Source: Oligoflexia bacterium
Lineage (GTDB): Bacteria; Bdellovibrionota; Bacteriovoracia; Bacteriovoracales; Bacteriovoracaceae
Assembly (NCBI GenBank): GCA_015232355.1
Contig: JADFZW010000031.1
Span: forward strand, 1 to 54,692
DNA: 54,692 nt
Reading direction: 5' to 3'
Part shown: positions 15,131 to 25,052 of the stretch, one piece after another
Layout: each line of letters opens with the position of its first letter
Position numbering within the stretch: the first letter of the stretch is position 1
Notes under the pieces: generated by a model
Database searches by the model: none
Seen by the model: only the letters and a program-made list of their open reading frames with translations
What the model was told of the DNA's origin: nothing
Translations under genes and position numbers: made by a program

Positions 15131-17908
15131 ATGAAAATGATGATGATGAAATCCAAAGAAGTAAGAGAAAAGTTTATTGATTTTTTTAAGAGAGAGGGAC
15201 ATCAACACATTCAATCCTCCTCGCTTATTCCCCAAAATGATCAAACACTACTATTTGCCAATGCGGGAATGAATCAATTTAAAGATTACTTCACTGGTCA
15301 ATCAAAATCCCCATTCCCACGCGCAGTCTCTGTTCAAAAGTGCGTTCGTGCAGGTGGAAAACATAATGATTTAGAGAATGTTGGTTTTACGGCCAGACAT
15401 CACACCTTCTTTGAGATGCTTGGTAACTTCTCCTTCGGAAATTATTTTAAAGAGGATGCTATTCGCTTTGGTTGGAATTTCTTAACCAAAGAATTACAGA
15501 TCGATCCAAATAAACTCTACGTTACTGTTCATTTAAGTGATGATGAGGCATATGAATTATGGAACAAGATGATCGGTGTTCCAAAAGAAAGGATATTTAG
15601 AAAAGATAAAGATAATTTTTGGGAGATGGGTGAGTTTGGTCCCTGTGGTCCTTGTAGTGAAATCTTTTTTGATCATGGACCTAAGTTTGCTACTCCAAAT
15701 TTTAAACCAGGTTCAGGACCTGGTGAAGATATTTTAGATGATGGTTTAAGGTATGTTGAAATTTGGAATTTAGTTTTCATGCAATATGAAAAAACAAAAG
15801 ATGGAATATTTAATTTACCAGCACCCTCAATCGATACGGGAGCAGGGTTGGAGCGTTTGTCAGCAGTAATGCAAAATTGTTATTGGAACTATGATACTGA
15901 TTGTTTCACTCCGCTTATTTCTAAAATTGAATCGCTAACGGGAAAGAGTGTGACTGATCCAAAATATACTTCTAACATTCGAGTTGTCTCTGATCATATT
16001 CGTAGCTCTACTATGCTAATTACTGATGGAGTAATTCCATCCAATGAGGGACGTGGTTATGTTTTAAGAAGAATCATTAGGCGGGCCATACGGCATTTGC
16101 GAGAATTAGGAGTTAAAGATAAAGATATTTTATTTCACAAATTAGTACCGACTGTTTTTGATGTTTTAGGGGACACCTATCCTGCAAATAAAAACAATAT
16201 CTCTCTGGCGCAAAAACTTTTAGAGCTTGAAGAATCAAAATTTTTGGAGACCTTAGATCAAGGATTGCGCTTCTTAGAGGATGCTTTTGTTAAAGTAAAT
16301 AATAAAATTCTTCCTGGACAAGTTGCCTTTCAATTATACGACACCTTTGGTTTCCCTCTAGATTTAACGGAAGTTATCTCTAAAGAAAAAGGTATAAGTG
16401 TTGATGTTCATGAATTTGATTCTTGTATGAAGAGGCAGCAAGAAATTTCAAAAAAATCATGGAAGGGTGGAGCAGCAGCGCTGTCATCTCAAAATCAAAA
16501 ATACAGTGAGATCTTTGAAAAATTTGGGGCCACTAAGTTTTGTGGTTATGAGAAGATGAGTGATAAAGGTAAATTACTAGAAATAGTTGAGCTCCCATCT
16601 GAATCACAAAAATCACAGTGGGCCCTTATCTTTGACAATACTCCATTTTATGCTGAATCAGGAGGACAAGTTGGCGATCATGGAGTGATTTGTGATGGTC
16701 ACGAAGAAGTAGTGGTAGTGGCCAAAATAAGTGATACTGTCAAACCAACAGTTGCATGTACAAGTGCTGAGGGATTAATAGTTCACATTGCAACGGAAAT
16801 TGATGCGAGTAAATTGAAAGTTGGCAATTCTTATACTCTAAAAGTTAATGAACAAAAGAGGCAATTAACTCAAAGAAATCATACTGCCACTCACTTGCTA
16901 CAAAAAGCACTAACTTTAGTTCTTGGCGATCACATCAAGCAAGCAGGATCTGCAGTAACTCCTGATCGATTGCGCTTCGACTTTACTCATTTTACAGCAG
17001 TTAAAGATGAAGAGTTAAGTAAAGTCGAAGATCTTGTAAATAAATCTATAAAAGATGGATTAGCAGTTAACATTCGAAACATGTCTAAGGATCAAGCGAT
17101 AAAATCAGGAGCAGTGGCACTCTTTGGAGAAAAATATGCTGATGTAGTTAGAGTAGTTAGTATTGGTAATAACATCAACAATTACTCTACAGAGCTTTGT
17201 GGCGGAACTCATGTGAAAAACACTGAGGAGATCGGCATTTTTTCTATTATTACTGAAAGTGCACTTAGTAGTGGAGTAAGAAGAATTGAAGCGCTTACAT
17301 CGCTTAAAGCGATTGAACGCTTACAACATAGATCGCTTCTTTTAGATAAGATTGAAGTAATCACAAAAGTAAAAACCGATGATATTCCAAAACATATTGA
17401 AGGACTTAAAGTAAAAATTAAAGATATGGATAAGGATATTAAAAATTTGCATGATAAAATTCAAGATTTTGAGAGCGCTTCACTCTTTGATAATCCTGAA
17501 AAGATAAAAGATAAGTATGCATTTAAGCAAATTAAAACCACAGCTGGCCAGGATTTAAGAAAATTATCAGATAAGTTTATGGATAAATACTCCAATGGAA
17601 TTTTAATCCTCTATAGTGTTGAGCGATTAGATGGGGCCGGGACCGCAAAAGATAAAATTTCCGTATTATTGCGAGTTCATAAATCAATCATGTCATCATC
17701 ATCCACATCATCCACATCATCCACATCATCCACATCATCCACGATTGATTGCTCTACTATACTAAAAAAATTATTACCAATGATAAATGGCAATGGTGGT
17801 GGCCGAAAGGATTTTGCTCAAGGTTCAGGTGAGGTGGAGGATAGCAATAAATTATTAACTAACTTTTTATCAGAACTAAAAAAATCTGTGTTGGATGTGT
17901 TAAATTAA
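15131..17908 (+). CDS. alaS: alanine--tRNA ligase
   Basis: Charges tRNA-Ala. It has the class II core from the N-terminus (LLFANAGMNQFKDYFTG, FTARHHTFFEMLGNFSFG), the editing-domain HxxxH site in RNHTATHLLQKAL, the LCGGTHV cysteine/histidine site and the C-terminal coiled-coil/C-Ala region. At 925 residues it is longer than usual (about 870-880). The excess includes a Ser/Thr run near residues 856-872, encoded by five 9-bp ATCCACATC repeats (about 17692-17742). The N-terminus begins MKMMMMKSKEV from an ATG repeat, so the exact start may be any of the first ATGs; AAGG lies just upstream. It follows recA and precedes a peptide-binding lipoprotein by 13 bp. Confidence 0.97.
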   Translation: MKMMMMKSKEVREKFIDFFKREGHQHIQSSSLIPQNDQTLLFANAGMNQFKDYFTGQSKSPFPRAVSVQKCVRAGGKHNDLENVGFTARHHTFFEMLGNFSFGNYFKEDAIRFGWNFLTKELQIDPNKLYVTVHLSDDEAYELWNKMIGVPKERIFRKDKDNFWEMGEFGPCGPCSEIFFDHGPKFATPNFKPGSGPGEDILDDGLRYVEIWNLVFMQYEKTKDGIFNLPAPSIDTGAGLERLSAVMQNCYWNYDTDCFTPLISKIESLTGKSVTDPKYTSNIRVVSDHIRSSTMLITDGVIPSNEGRGYVLRRIIRRAIRHLRELGVKDKDILFHKLVPTVFDVLGDTYPANKNNISLAQKLLELEESKFLETLDQGLRFLEDAFVKVNNKILPGQVAFQLYDTFGFPLDLTEVISKEKGISVDVHEFDSCMKRQQEISKKSWKGGAAALSSQNQKYSEIFEKFGATKFCGYEKMSDKGKLLEIVELPSESQKSQWALIFDNTPFYAESGGQVGDHGVICDGHEEVVVVAKISDTVKPTVACTSAEGLIVHIATEIDASKLKVGNSYTLKVNEQKRQLTQRNHTATHLLQKALTLVLGDHIKQAGSAVTPDRLRFDFTHFTAVKDEELSKVEDLVNKSIKDGLAVNIRNMSKDQAIKSGAVALFGEKYADVVRVVSIGNNINNYSTELCGGTHVKNTEEIGIFSIITESALSSGVRRIEALTSLKAIERLQHRSLLLDKIEVITKVKTDDIPKHIEGLKVKIKDMDKDIKNLHDKIQDFESASLFDNPEKIKDKYAFKQIKTTAGQDLRKLSDKFMDKYSNGILILYSVERLDGAGTAKDKISVLLRVHKSIMSSSSTSSTSSTSSTSSTIDCSTILKKLLPMINGNGGGRKDFAQGSGEVEDSNKLLTNFLSELKKSVLDVLN

Positions 17909-17921
17909 AATTGGAAAATAT

Positions 17922-19706
17922 ATGAAACCTCCATTATTATCTTCTGTTTTACCTCTGGTGATGATTTTGTTCGTGAATTCAATTATGATTTCACTGATGA
18001 TTTCACTCTCTTCATGCGACTTTATGAAAAAGAGTGGACCAAATATCGCTCGCATTTCTCTCGAGAGTAAAATTACTTCTCTAGATCCTGCTAATGCTTA
18101 TGATTTAGTTTCTGGAAATATCGTTTATCAAATTTATGAAACACTCTATGAGTATCATTATCTAAAACGCCCATACACTATTCAACCGCTTTTAGCGGAA
18201 GCACTTCCTATCATCGAAGATAAGGGTAAAAAATATATAATCAAAATAAAGAAAAATGTTTTATATCATAACAATGCCTGTTTTAAGGGTGAGAAGCGCT
18301 TTTTAAAAGCACAAGATTTTGTCACTGAATTTAAGCGATTGGCATTTGCTCCTACAAATAGCAATGGAATGTGGTCATTTAGTGGTGTTGTTAAAGGACT
18401 TAAAGAATTTCGAGAGTTGGCCAAAAATGATTTTGATTTATTTAAAAAATTAAATATCGAGGGAATTAAAACTCCTGATGATTACACTCTGGTGATAGAG
18501 CTAACAGAGGCACTTCCTCAATTTACTTTTTTGCTAGCGATGTCTCATGCCGCCCCCATTCCGCTAGAGGCATTTGATTGTTATCGAAATGATTTTCAAG
18601 ATCAAGATCTAGGAACAGGACCATTTTTTATTAAAGAATTGAATAAAGAAGGAATGATTAAACTTGAACGCTTTAAAGATTATCGTAATGAATATTATCC
18701 AACCACAGGAGATCGTTGGTCTCATGATCATGATTTACTAAGAGATGCTGGGAAAAAAATTCCATTCCTGGATGGGATTGAGTTTTCTTATACAAAAGAT
18801 TTTAAAAGCAGATGGGATCTCTTTATTGATAAAAAAATTGATATCATCGATAACATACCTAAAGATCAAATCAATACCTACATTACTCCCTCTGGTGACT
18901 TGGGCCCAGAACTGATTAATAAACATATTAACTTCATGGTTTCTCCTTCGCTGATCTATTGGTGGCTTGCATTTAATATGAACGATCCAATCGTAGGAAA
19001 AAATAAAAATCTTCGCTACGCAATTGCTTACGCAATTGATATTGATAAATTAATAAAGCTTTTCACTCACAATATCGGTCAACGGGCCAACTCCATTTAT
19101 CCACCATCTATTGTCGGTTATGATCCTCGCAAACAACTTAACTTTACCTACAATTTAGATGTTGCTAAAAAATATTTAAAACTGGCCGGTGCCGGTCATG
19201 ATTATAATGAGAAAAAACCACCTCTAACTATAACTTTTGATACCAGAGGAAATGATACTAAAAATATTTTGCAAGCAGAATTTATAAAGGCAGAACTAAA
19301 AAAAATTGGTATTGAAGTGAATATTCAACTTAACTCTTTTTCTGAATTTTTAGAAAAAGCACGTAAAGGAAAACTACAATTTTGGCAGGGAGGATGGGCC
19401 TTGGATTTTCCAGATCCAATAAATGTCTTACAATTGCTTAGCTCTAAAAATTTTCCACCTGGACCAAACAACTATTTCTACAACAACAAAAAATTTGAAG
19501 AGTTGTTTAATAAAGCATCCAAAATGGAAAATGATCAAGAAAAGTTTATCCTTCTTCGTGATATTGAAAACATTGTACTGGAGGATTTACCATGGATTAT
19601 GACTTACTACGATCGCAGATATGTTCTTTACAACCACACTCTTAAAAATTATCGCCACTCTGATTTAGTATACAATTATTTGAAATATGTAAAAATTGCC
19701 TACTAA
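17922..19706 (+). CDS. oligopeptide ABC transporter substrate-binding lipoprotein (SBP_bac_5)
   Basis: Periplasmic, lipid-anchored binding protein of the DppA/OppA family. The signal peptide has a lipobox LSSC (Cys32). The mature part shows the family layout: ISLESKITSLDPANAYD near the start, LGTGPFFIKE (about 228), WWLAFNMNDPIVGKNKNLRYA (a variant of the 'NlRrAi.yaiDr' region) and a C-terminal QFWQGGWALDFPDPINVLQ. No permease or ATPase genes are adjacent. It starts 13 bp after alaS, so it is probably read through from there. Confidence 0.9.
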   Translation: MKPPLLSSVLPLVMILFVNSIMISLMISLSSCDFMKKSGPNIARISLESKITSLDPANAYDLVSGNIVYQIYETLYEYHYLKRPYTIQPLLAEALPIIEDKGKKYIIKIKKNVLYHNNACFKGEKRFLKAQDFVTEFKRLAFAPTNSNGMWSFSGVVKGLKEFRELAKNDFDLFKKLNIEGIKTPDDYTLVIELTEALPQFTFLLAMSHAAPIPLEAFDCYRNDFQDQDLGTGPFFIKELNKEGMIKLERFKDYRNEYYPTTGDRWSHDHDLLRDAGKKIPFLDGIEFSYTKDFKSRWDLFIDKKIDIIDNIPKDQINTYITPSGDLGPELINKHINFMVSPSLIYWWLAFNMNDPIVGKNKNLRYAIAYAIDIDKLIKLFTHNIGQRANSIYPPSIVGYDPRKQLNFTYNLDVAKKYLKLAGAGHDYNEKKPPLTITFDTRGNDTKNILQAEFIKAELKKIGIEVNIQLNSFSEFLEKARKGKLQFWQGGWALDFPDPINVLQLLSSKNFPPGPNNYFYNNKKFEELFNKASKMENDQEKFILLRDIENIVLEDLPWIMTYYDRRYVLYNHTLKNYRHSDLVYNYLKYVKIAY

Positions 19707-19773
19707 AATCTCCTTTTTGCTTTTTATTTATTTTATTTTTTAGTTTCTATTAATTTTGACGATACAACAATTG

Positions 19774-19805
19774 CAAACCTGCAAACCTGTAAACCTGTAA
19801 ACCTG
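19774..19805. repeat. 8-bp tandem repeat, four copies
   Basis: Four copies of (C/T)AAACCTG in the gap between the peptide-binding lipoprotein and the next gene. Confidence 0.88.
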
Positions 19806-19850
19806 CTGGAGGAATAATTAAAAATTCCTTCAAAAAAATTGAGAGTAATT

Positions 19851-20300
19851 ATGAACGGCATCCATTTTTATCTCAAAGTGTATTCGTATACTATTTTTTT
19901 GTTTTTGATTTCATTTTTGATTTCGCTTGTGGTTTGGTCTCCACCCAACAATTATCTGTGGGCCAACGAATATGTAATCTTTGCTATTCATCAGGATGTC
20001 TCTATGGGATATAAGGATGAAAAGCTCTACAAAAATTTTTATATCAATATGGGGCAAAACCAAGGGATTAAAAAAGGAACACTACTTGATGTGTATCGTA
20101 CTGTATCTCAATACAATCCCTATCAAAACAATGGCCAATATGACAATTATCGTCTGAAAATTGGAGAATTAAATGTTATTAGCTCTGATGAAGAATCGTC
20201 TGTCGCCAATACATCCTCCTTTTATAAAGACGAGAAATCTCCATCAATGGAAATAAAAGATTTTATGATTGGGGATCAAGTGCAAATTCACATTGAATAA
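19851..20300 (+). CDS. exported protein of unknown function
   Basis: A 149-residue product with a long hydrophobic N-terminus (about 8-30, likely cleaved near LWA) and a compact domain with FYINMGQNQGIKKGTLLDVYR and later IGDQVQIHIE. The 'lN.G...Gik.Gt.ldvyr' pattern resembles the C-terminal domain of FlgT-like or other envelope proteins, but this is only a resemblance. GAGAG five bases before ATG 19851 decides the start over TTG 19839. Confidence 0.65.
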   Translation: MNGIHFYLKVYSYTIFLFLISFLISLVVWSPPNNYLWANEYVIFAIHQDVSMGYKDEKLYKNFYINMGQNQGIKKGTLLDVYRTVSQYNPYQNNGQYDNYRLKIGELNVISSDEESSVANTSSFYKDEKSPSMEIKDFMIGDQVQIHIE

Positions 20301-20318
20301 GTGGTGTAAACAGATCTA

Positions 20319-20738
20319 CTAGGCTGCAGCTGATGGAGTACCTGAGTTACTATCAGAACTATTTCCAGTTGGAGCTGCTGTTTTTGGAGCTGCCGCAGGA
20401 GTCGCTGAAGCTGTGGGAGCTGCAGGAGCTGCAGGAGTAGGTGCAGGAGTCGCTGGAGTAGCAGGAGTCGCTGAAGTAGTTGTAGGGCCACTACCTGTGC
20501 TTTCTTCTGCTAAAGCAATTAAAAAACTTCTGTGTTCTCGAATCATATCCGCTATTAAATTAAGTGCATTCATAGACCTCTCTAACTTATCTACCATCTT
20601 TTCATCAATTGGTTTTCCCTTCTTAACTGCACTCAAAACATGCGAACCCAAACCGGAACTAATCAAAATTTTATTGCTAATATCGTGTAAAAATTTTCTA
20701 CCTTCTTTTACTAACGATTCTATTTTACTGTCTGCCAT
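20319..20738 (-). CDS. small helical protein with Ala/Pro/Thr-rich tail, possible phosphotransfer helix pair
   Basis: A 139-residue cytosolic protein. Residues 1-75 are two long helices: KFLHDISNKILISSGLGSHV, then KMVDKLERSMNALNLIADMI. The first resembles the H-box helix of histidine kinases (HDISN in place of 'HDLNNPL'), but no ATPase domain follows. Residues 80-139 are a low-complexity Ala/Pro/Thr tail encoded by imperfect GCAGGAGTN repeats. AAGGA lies 10 bases before the ATG. It is convergent with the upstream gene with only 18 bp between the stops. Confidence 0.62.
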   Translation of the reverse strand: MADSKIESLVKEGRKFLHDISNKILISSGLGSHVLSAVKKGKPIDEKMVDKLERSMNALNLIADMIREHRSFLIALAEESTGSGPTTTSATPATPATPAPTPAAPAAPTASATPAAAPKTAAPTGNSSDSNSGTPSAAA

Positions 20739-20852
20739 CTATCTTCATTCCTTTCTTACTAAAGAATAAATAATAAATAATATATATATATGAATATTAT
20801 TTTATCATCTTTTGCAAAACTATCTATAGGGAATATATTTTTTCAAAAACAT

Positions 20853-21167
20853 TCAAAATAAACTAATCGACTCAATATTTTGATATTTCAAAATAGTACC
20901 TAATAAAAATCCTTTACTATCGTTATCAAAACCAGTGACCAAAATTTCCATCAAATAATCTTTTGAAAGCTCAAAATTAAAATCAACATCAAAATCAAGT
21001 TCAAGATCAGAATGAGAGAGTAGTATTTCATTTACTTTAATTCCCTTATAATAACCCTTATAATGAAATCGAAGATAATTTTTTTCATTTTTCTGATTTC
21101 TAATCTGTTTGCTTTTGTATTTACCCAAAAATTTGCTAATAATAATTACAATTTCTTTCTCACTCAT
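20853..21167 (-). CDS. hypothetical protein
   Basis: A 104-residue acidic soluble protein without a signal peptide or recognised domain; contains SDLELDFDVDFNFEL. No strong ribosome-binding sequence. It lies between the helical Ala/Pro protein (same strand) and rpoZ (divergent). Coding status rests on its intact frame and position. Confidence 0.5.
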   Translation of the reverse strand: MSEKEIVIIISKFLGKYKSKQIRNQKNEKNYLRFHYKGYYKGIKVNEILLSHSDLELDFDVDFNFELSKDYLMEILVTGFDNDSKGFLLGTILKYQNIESISLF

Positions 21168-21417
21168 ACGCTACTTATTTAAAGATACATGACATAAAAA
21201 GTCTTGTTTTGGCCCGGTGTTCTCTGGGGTGACGTGCCAAGTGTGTGTTGCGAACATTCCAAAATTTCTAAATACCCTATTAAATAATTTATATTTGTAA
21301 ACAAGTTAAATAATGTTATAGACAATTTCATAAAAATATTTCTAAACTGCATTTTTACAGTTTAAAATGATTCATGACTAAAGAATTTTGAAATGAATCT
21401 CCCAGGAGGGATTAATT

Positions 21418-21630
21418 ATGGCCAGAATTACTATTGAGGATTGCCTAGAAAAAGTAGAAAATCGTTACGAGTTAGTACATCTCACTCTAAAAAGAGTGAA
21501 ACAATTCCAAAATGGTGAAAAACCATTAATCAAAACCAAAAATAAAGAGATCGTAACTGCACTAAGAGAAATCGCCGCTGGCAAAGTAAGACATGTGACG
21601 ATTAGTGAGTATGATTCGGACGAATTTTAA
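21418..21630 (+). CDS. rpoZ: RNA polymerase omega subunit
   Basis: A 70-residue protein that begins [20 protein letters not shown] and continues through [15 protein letters not shown], the conserved omega sequence. It promotes assembly of the RNA polymerase beta' subunit. A strong AGGAGGG precedes the ATG. The 250-bp gap upstream (21168-21417) is partly G+C-richer and probably holds its promoter. A short (T)TCTATA repeat follows the stop. Confidence 0.93.
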   Translation: MARITIEDCLEKVENRYELVHLTLKRVKQFQNGEKPLIKTKNKEIVTALREIAAGKVRHVTISEYDSDEF

Positions 21631-21636
21631 TCTTAA

Positions 21637-21671
21637 TTCTATATTCTATATTCTATATTCTATATTTTATA
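21637..21671. repeat. TTCTATA tandem repeat between rpoZ and cheR
   Basis: About four to five copies of a 7-bp TTCTATA unit in the short gap between two convergent genes. Confidence 0.8.
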
Positions 21672-21673
21672 CT

Positions 21674-22492
21674 CTATTTATCCTTCTGAAAGACCATTCC
21701 CCCTTCTATAAATTTTCTAGTTAAGGGGATGTCTAATCCTGATAAGCTTTCTCCACTTCCCATTATAAAATAACCTTTGGGTCGTAAAGCATTATAAAAT
21801 TTTTGAACGATAGCTTTTTTATTTTCTGCATTTTGATATATCAATACATTTCGACATAAAATCACATTATACTCTGAAGAAGGAAAATTATCTGTGAGCA
21901 AATTAAGACGACTATAACTAATGAATGGGCTATATGCCGATTTGATAGTCCAAGTATCATCTTCTTGTTGTAAAAAATATTTGAGCAGCGATTTAGTAGG
22001 CATCCCTCTTTGAATTTCCAAACTATCATAATTACCTTTTTTCGCTTTAAGGAGTGCCATGCTTGAGATGTCAGTAGCATCTATGGTGAATTTTAAATCA
22101 GTGAATGAATCTAAAATTGTCATCAACAAACTATATGGCTCTTGACCTGTACTACATCCAGCACTCCAAATATGTACGCCTCTTCCCGCCCTGCTATCTT
22201 TTTGTAAATCTGGAATAATAATTTTTGTAAGTATGTTGAAATGAGCAGCGTCTCTAAAAAAGTAAGTCTCATTATTGGTTGCGACCTCCAACAATTTTTC
22301 ATGCATATCTTTTGATAAGGTATTTCCACTATTATAAAGTTGAAATAATTGATCAATATTACTTAATCCAAACACCTCATACAAGTGTTGTAATCTTCTG
22401 TCTAAACGATAGAACTCATTTTCCGCATAGACGATTCCTGTATACTTATAGATATAATCAGCAAAAAATTTGTAGACGATATTATCAACCAT
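21674..22492 (-). CDS. cheR: CheR-family protein-glutamate methyltransferase
   Basis: SAM-dependent methylation of chemoreceptors. The 272-residue product has the CheR N-terminal helical domain with TNNETYFFRD, the SAM-binding WSAGCSTGQEPYSLLM (about 109-124), the central TDISSMALLKAKKG and ILCRNVLIYQ, and a final LRPKGYFIMGSGESL. Length matches the family (about 270-280). It stands alone, convergent with rpoZ; no receptor, CheB or CheA gene is visible nearby. Confidence 0.93.
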   Translation of the reverse strand: MVDNIVYKFFADYIYKYTGIVYAENEFYRLDRRLQHLYEVFGLSNIDQLFQLYNSGNTLSKDMHEKLLEVATNNETYFFRDAAHFNILTKIIIPDLQKDSRAGRGVHIWSAGCSTGQEPYSLLMTILDSFTDLKFTIDATDISSMALLKAKKGNYDSLEIQRGMPTKSLLKYFLQQEDDTWTIKSAYSPFISYSRLNLLTDNFPSSEYNVILCRNVLIYQNAENKKAIVQKFYNALRPKGYFIMGSGESLSGLDIPLTRKFIEGGMVFQKDK

Positions 22493-22658
22493 AAAACTTC
22501 TTCTCGTTAAATACAGACATCTTTATAAAATTTTTACAATCATAATTAGCTAATCGTCGATAATGTAAAAAAGTTAATATTTTCAAGCTCTTTTCAAAAT
22601 CTTTTTAAAATAAAGTTTTGCTGATTTAAATAAATTTTATTTTCTTTTTATTTTCTTC

Positions 22659-24656
22659 TTACTTTCTTAGGGAGTAATTTTGAGTATCAAAGTAATTGAA
22701 TATATCATTTTTATTTATACTATGATCAGAATTCTGAGTAGGATTATTGATGTTGTTGAGATCTAGAGTGTTCTTATTTGATGTTGCTTTTTTACCTCGG
22801 CAAAGCTTACTTAAACCTTTACTAGGTGATGATGGATCAACTTTTTTTAAACATTGAACGCTACCATCAGCATAAGCTGCATAAAGTTTTTTGTAGTAAT
22901 TATCTAAATCAATTTTTGTAAAATTTATAATGTCCTTTGAAAGTAGTCCCTTTATCATCATAGCACGTTTGAATAAGTCGTAGGGTGGTTCAATGTCTTT
23001 TTTTCTTACAAAAGATGTTGTACACTTAAATAAGTGCAAACAACTTTTGCCTTTGATCTCTATCATCTCTAATGGATTGGTTGAACTTTTTATGTAGCTA
23101 TCTAATATTTTCTCGCTCAATTGATTATACTTATTAAAACACTCTTTAAGTGGTGTATTGGCATATAAAAAATAGTTATAATATTCAATGCCATCTTTGG
23201 ATGATTCACTTTTTCTTATCAATCTTTTGCCTGTAATCTCATGAAATCTTTTTTCATAAGTTTTATAAAAATTATCTTGCCATTCTTTAGCTTGATTTGC
23301 AGTTAACCATTTTGGGTAAGGCATCTCTTGAAATAGTTTATAAGGGATAACAAATTCTTCGAGAATTCTATTTAGAAAGCCAGTGTCTTTGAGATCGTAC
23401 ATTGCATATTGATCCAAATAATCTCTAAATTTTTTATCTTTTTTTGCTACCATCTCATCAATATAGTAAACATCTCCAAAATCTTTTAAAATTACTTTTC
23501 CACTGGGAGCAAAATTTTCATCTAGCTGCAAATAAAAATTTTGTGAGTGTGGTGAACTGGGCATAGTTCCAGTTAAAGCAAAGAATTCGGCCATTGCTTT
23601 AGCATAGGGTTCAACTAAATTTTTATTCCAAAATCCTGCAACATCCTCTTTCTCTTTATTTATATAACTGATCATTCTTCCAACATCATCATGAACAACT
23701 GAAAAGCCGGGAAGCATTTTACTGCCATTAGTGTATGGTCTAATTGATCTTATCAAACCACCATGCTTAATATCTTTTAACGTAAAAAAACCATTCTCTG
23801 TTAAAATTTTTAAGCTCTTGCGCTTTTTAGCATTAGCAACCAACAAAGCAGCAACATTATCATCAACAACTTTTTCATTAAAGATAAACATGCTATCAAT
23901 TCCCTTATCCTTGTAAGGGCCGCCGGTGCTATTAGTGCTAACTTTCATACTAAAAATTGGATAGTAGCGATGATCTTTAGGAGCATTGGGATCCTTTAGA
24001 ATATAACTTCTAGAGGATGTTCGAAAAGCTGTAAAATATTCTTTTGGAGTATTATCATATCCATTCTTAGATAAGAGTTCTTCTACTGCTTTATGATATT
24101 TTTTATCATCGGGATTTTTTATCCAACGAAAAAAGTATTCATTGTCTTTTTTGAAAACAAAAGTTTTCAAGATGTCTTGATCCATCCTTTGCAAAAACTC
24201 ATTATCGCTTAATTCACCCATCTGAATAGCATCCAAAGTTGCAAAACTTTGCTTAAGATCAAGAGAGGTTTTCTTATTACTTTGAGTTACTCGATCTAAA
24301 TTCTTCATCAACTTAATTGGAATATCGTAATGTGGAATCTTTACCACCTGGTTATCGAGCAAAAAATTTCTCTCGTTTTCTACGGTCTTATTATTGAAGT
24401 ATTGATTGCCTTCAATTTCCCAATCGATTAAATCCTTAATTGAAACAGGCATGGTAGCAGTTGTTTTGGCCAATTTTATTCGACGATTTTTATCGCTATC
24501 ATTTTTAGGATCACTAGTTTCATTTTGAGCATGGACTTTTGTAACTCCAACCCCAAATTGTATTATCATAAGAACAGTGAAAATAATAATTGCATTGATT
24601 ATCATTAATCTTTGTAATCTTTTTGTTGTTAAATTTGTTTTAAAATTTGCCATCAT
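22659..24656 (-). CDS. large secreted protein, function unknown (weak IucA/IucC-like motifs)
   Basis: A 665-residue protein with a signal peptide (hydrophobic about 20-40, cleavage near VHAQ). The middle contains FRTSSRSYIL, YYPIFSMKVST and PHSQNFYLQLDENF followed by VILKDFGDVYYI. That last set recalls the 'HgQN ... D ... vRDfg' segment of IucA/IucC siderophore synthetases, which are cytosolic, so the resemblance may be fold-level or chance. Cysteines are few. ATG 24656 (MMANF) is preferred over GTG 24677 because GGAGAAGAGAG lies just before it. It is divergent from the histidine kinase with a 396-bp gap. Confidence 0.6.
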   Translation of the reverse strand: MMANFKTNLTTKRLQRLMIINAIIIFTVLMIIQFGVGVTKVHAQNETSDPKNDSDKNRRIKLAKTTATMPVSIKDLIDWEIEGNQYFNNKTVENERNFLLDNQVVKIPHYDIPIKLMKNLDRVTQSNKKTSLDLKQSFATLDAIQMGELSDNEFLQRMDQDILKTFVFKKDNEYFFRWIKNPDDKKYHKAVEELLSKNGYDNTPKEYFTAFRTSSRSYILKDPNAPKDHRYYPIFSMKVSTNSTGGPYKDKGIDSMFIFNEKVVDDNVAALLVANAKKRKSLKILTENGFFTLKDIKHGGLIRSIRPYTNGSKMLPGFSVVHDDVGRMISYINKEKEDVAGFWNKNLVEPYAKAMAEFFALTGTMPSSPHSQNFYLQLDENFAPSGKVILKDFGDVYYIDEMVAKKDKKFRDYLDQYAMYDLKDTGFLNRILEEFVIPYKLFQEMPYPKWLTANQAKEWQDNFYKTYEKRFHEITGKRLIRKSESSKDGIEYYNYFLYANTPLKECFNKYNQLSEKILDSYIKSSTNPLEMIEIKGKSCLHLFKCTTSFVRKKDIEPPYDLFKRAMMIKGLLSKDIINFTKIDLDNYYKKLYAAYADGSVQCLKKVDPSSPSKGLSKLCRGKKATSNKNTLDLNNINNPTQNSDHSINKNDIFNYFDTQNYSLRK

Positions 24657-24943
24657 TTGCTCTCTTCTCCATTTCACCTTATATTTATATGAAGATAAAA
24701 CTTAGAGTAAAAGTATAATGGGAAATCAATCTTTAACTAATCATTTTTTAAAAATTTGAGGAGAAAAAAATATATTTTATTTAAAATTGTAAAAAAATTA
24801 GACATTATAATTTAATAATTAAATAAAATTTCTTTATGTTTTTAGTAACTTAACAGATATAAGTAATTGGCGGATAATTTATTTTTACCTGTTACTTTTT
24901 TAAAGTGGCACAAATTTGTTGTCTATACCAACTGCCAATATTT

Positions 24944-24962
24944 GGTGCCGGCCGACTTTTTT
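24944..24962 (+). repeat. 19-bp dispersed repeat GGTGCCGGCCGACTTTTTT, copy 2
   Basis: Identical over 19 bases to the minus-strand copy at 12312-12330. It lies about 90 bp before the histidine kinase start, in the 24657-25052 gap, which otherwise is plain AT-rich sequence with no gene. As no plus-strand gene ends upstream, a terminator role is not obvious here. Confidence 0.7.
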
Positions 24963-25052
24963 ACTAAAGGTGAGTAATTGTACTAGTAGTTGAAATAATT
25001 TTTTGTTAAAATTTTATTAGTGAACATGATTATATAGAAAGGATTTCACTCA

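Noticed and set aside
20413..20769. Plus-strand Gly/Ala/Val-rich frame opposite the 20319-20738 gene
   Set aside because: Complement of the Ala/Pro repeat tail; the minus-strand frame has a ribosome-binding site and a sensible helical domain.
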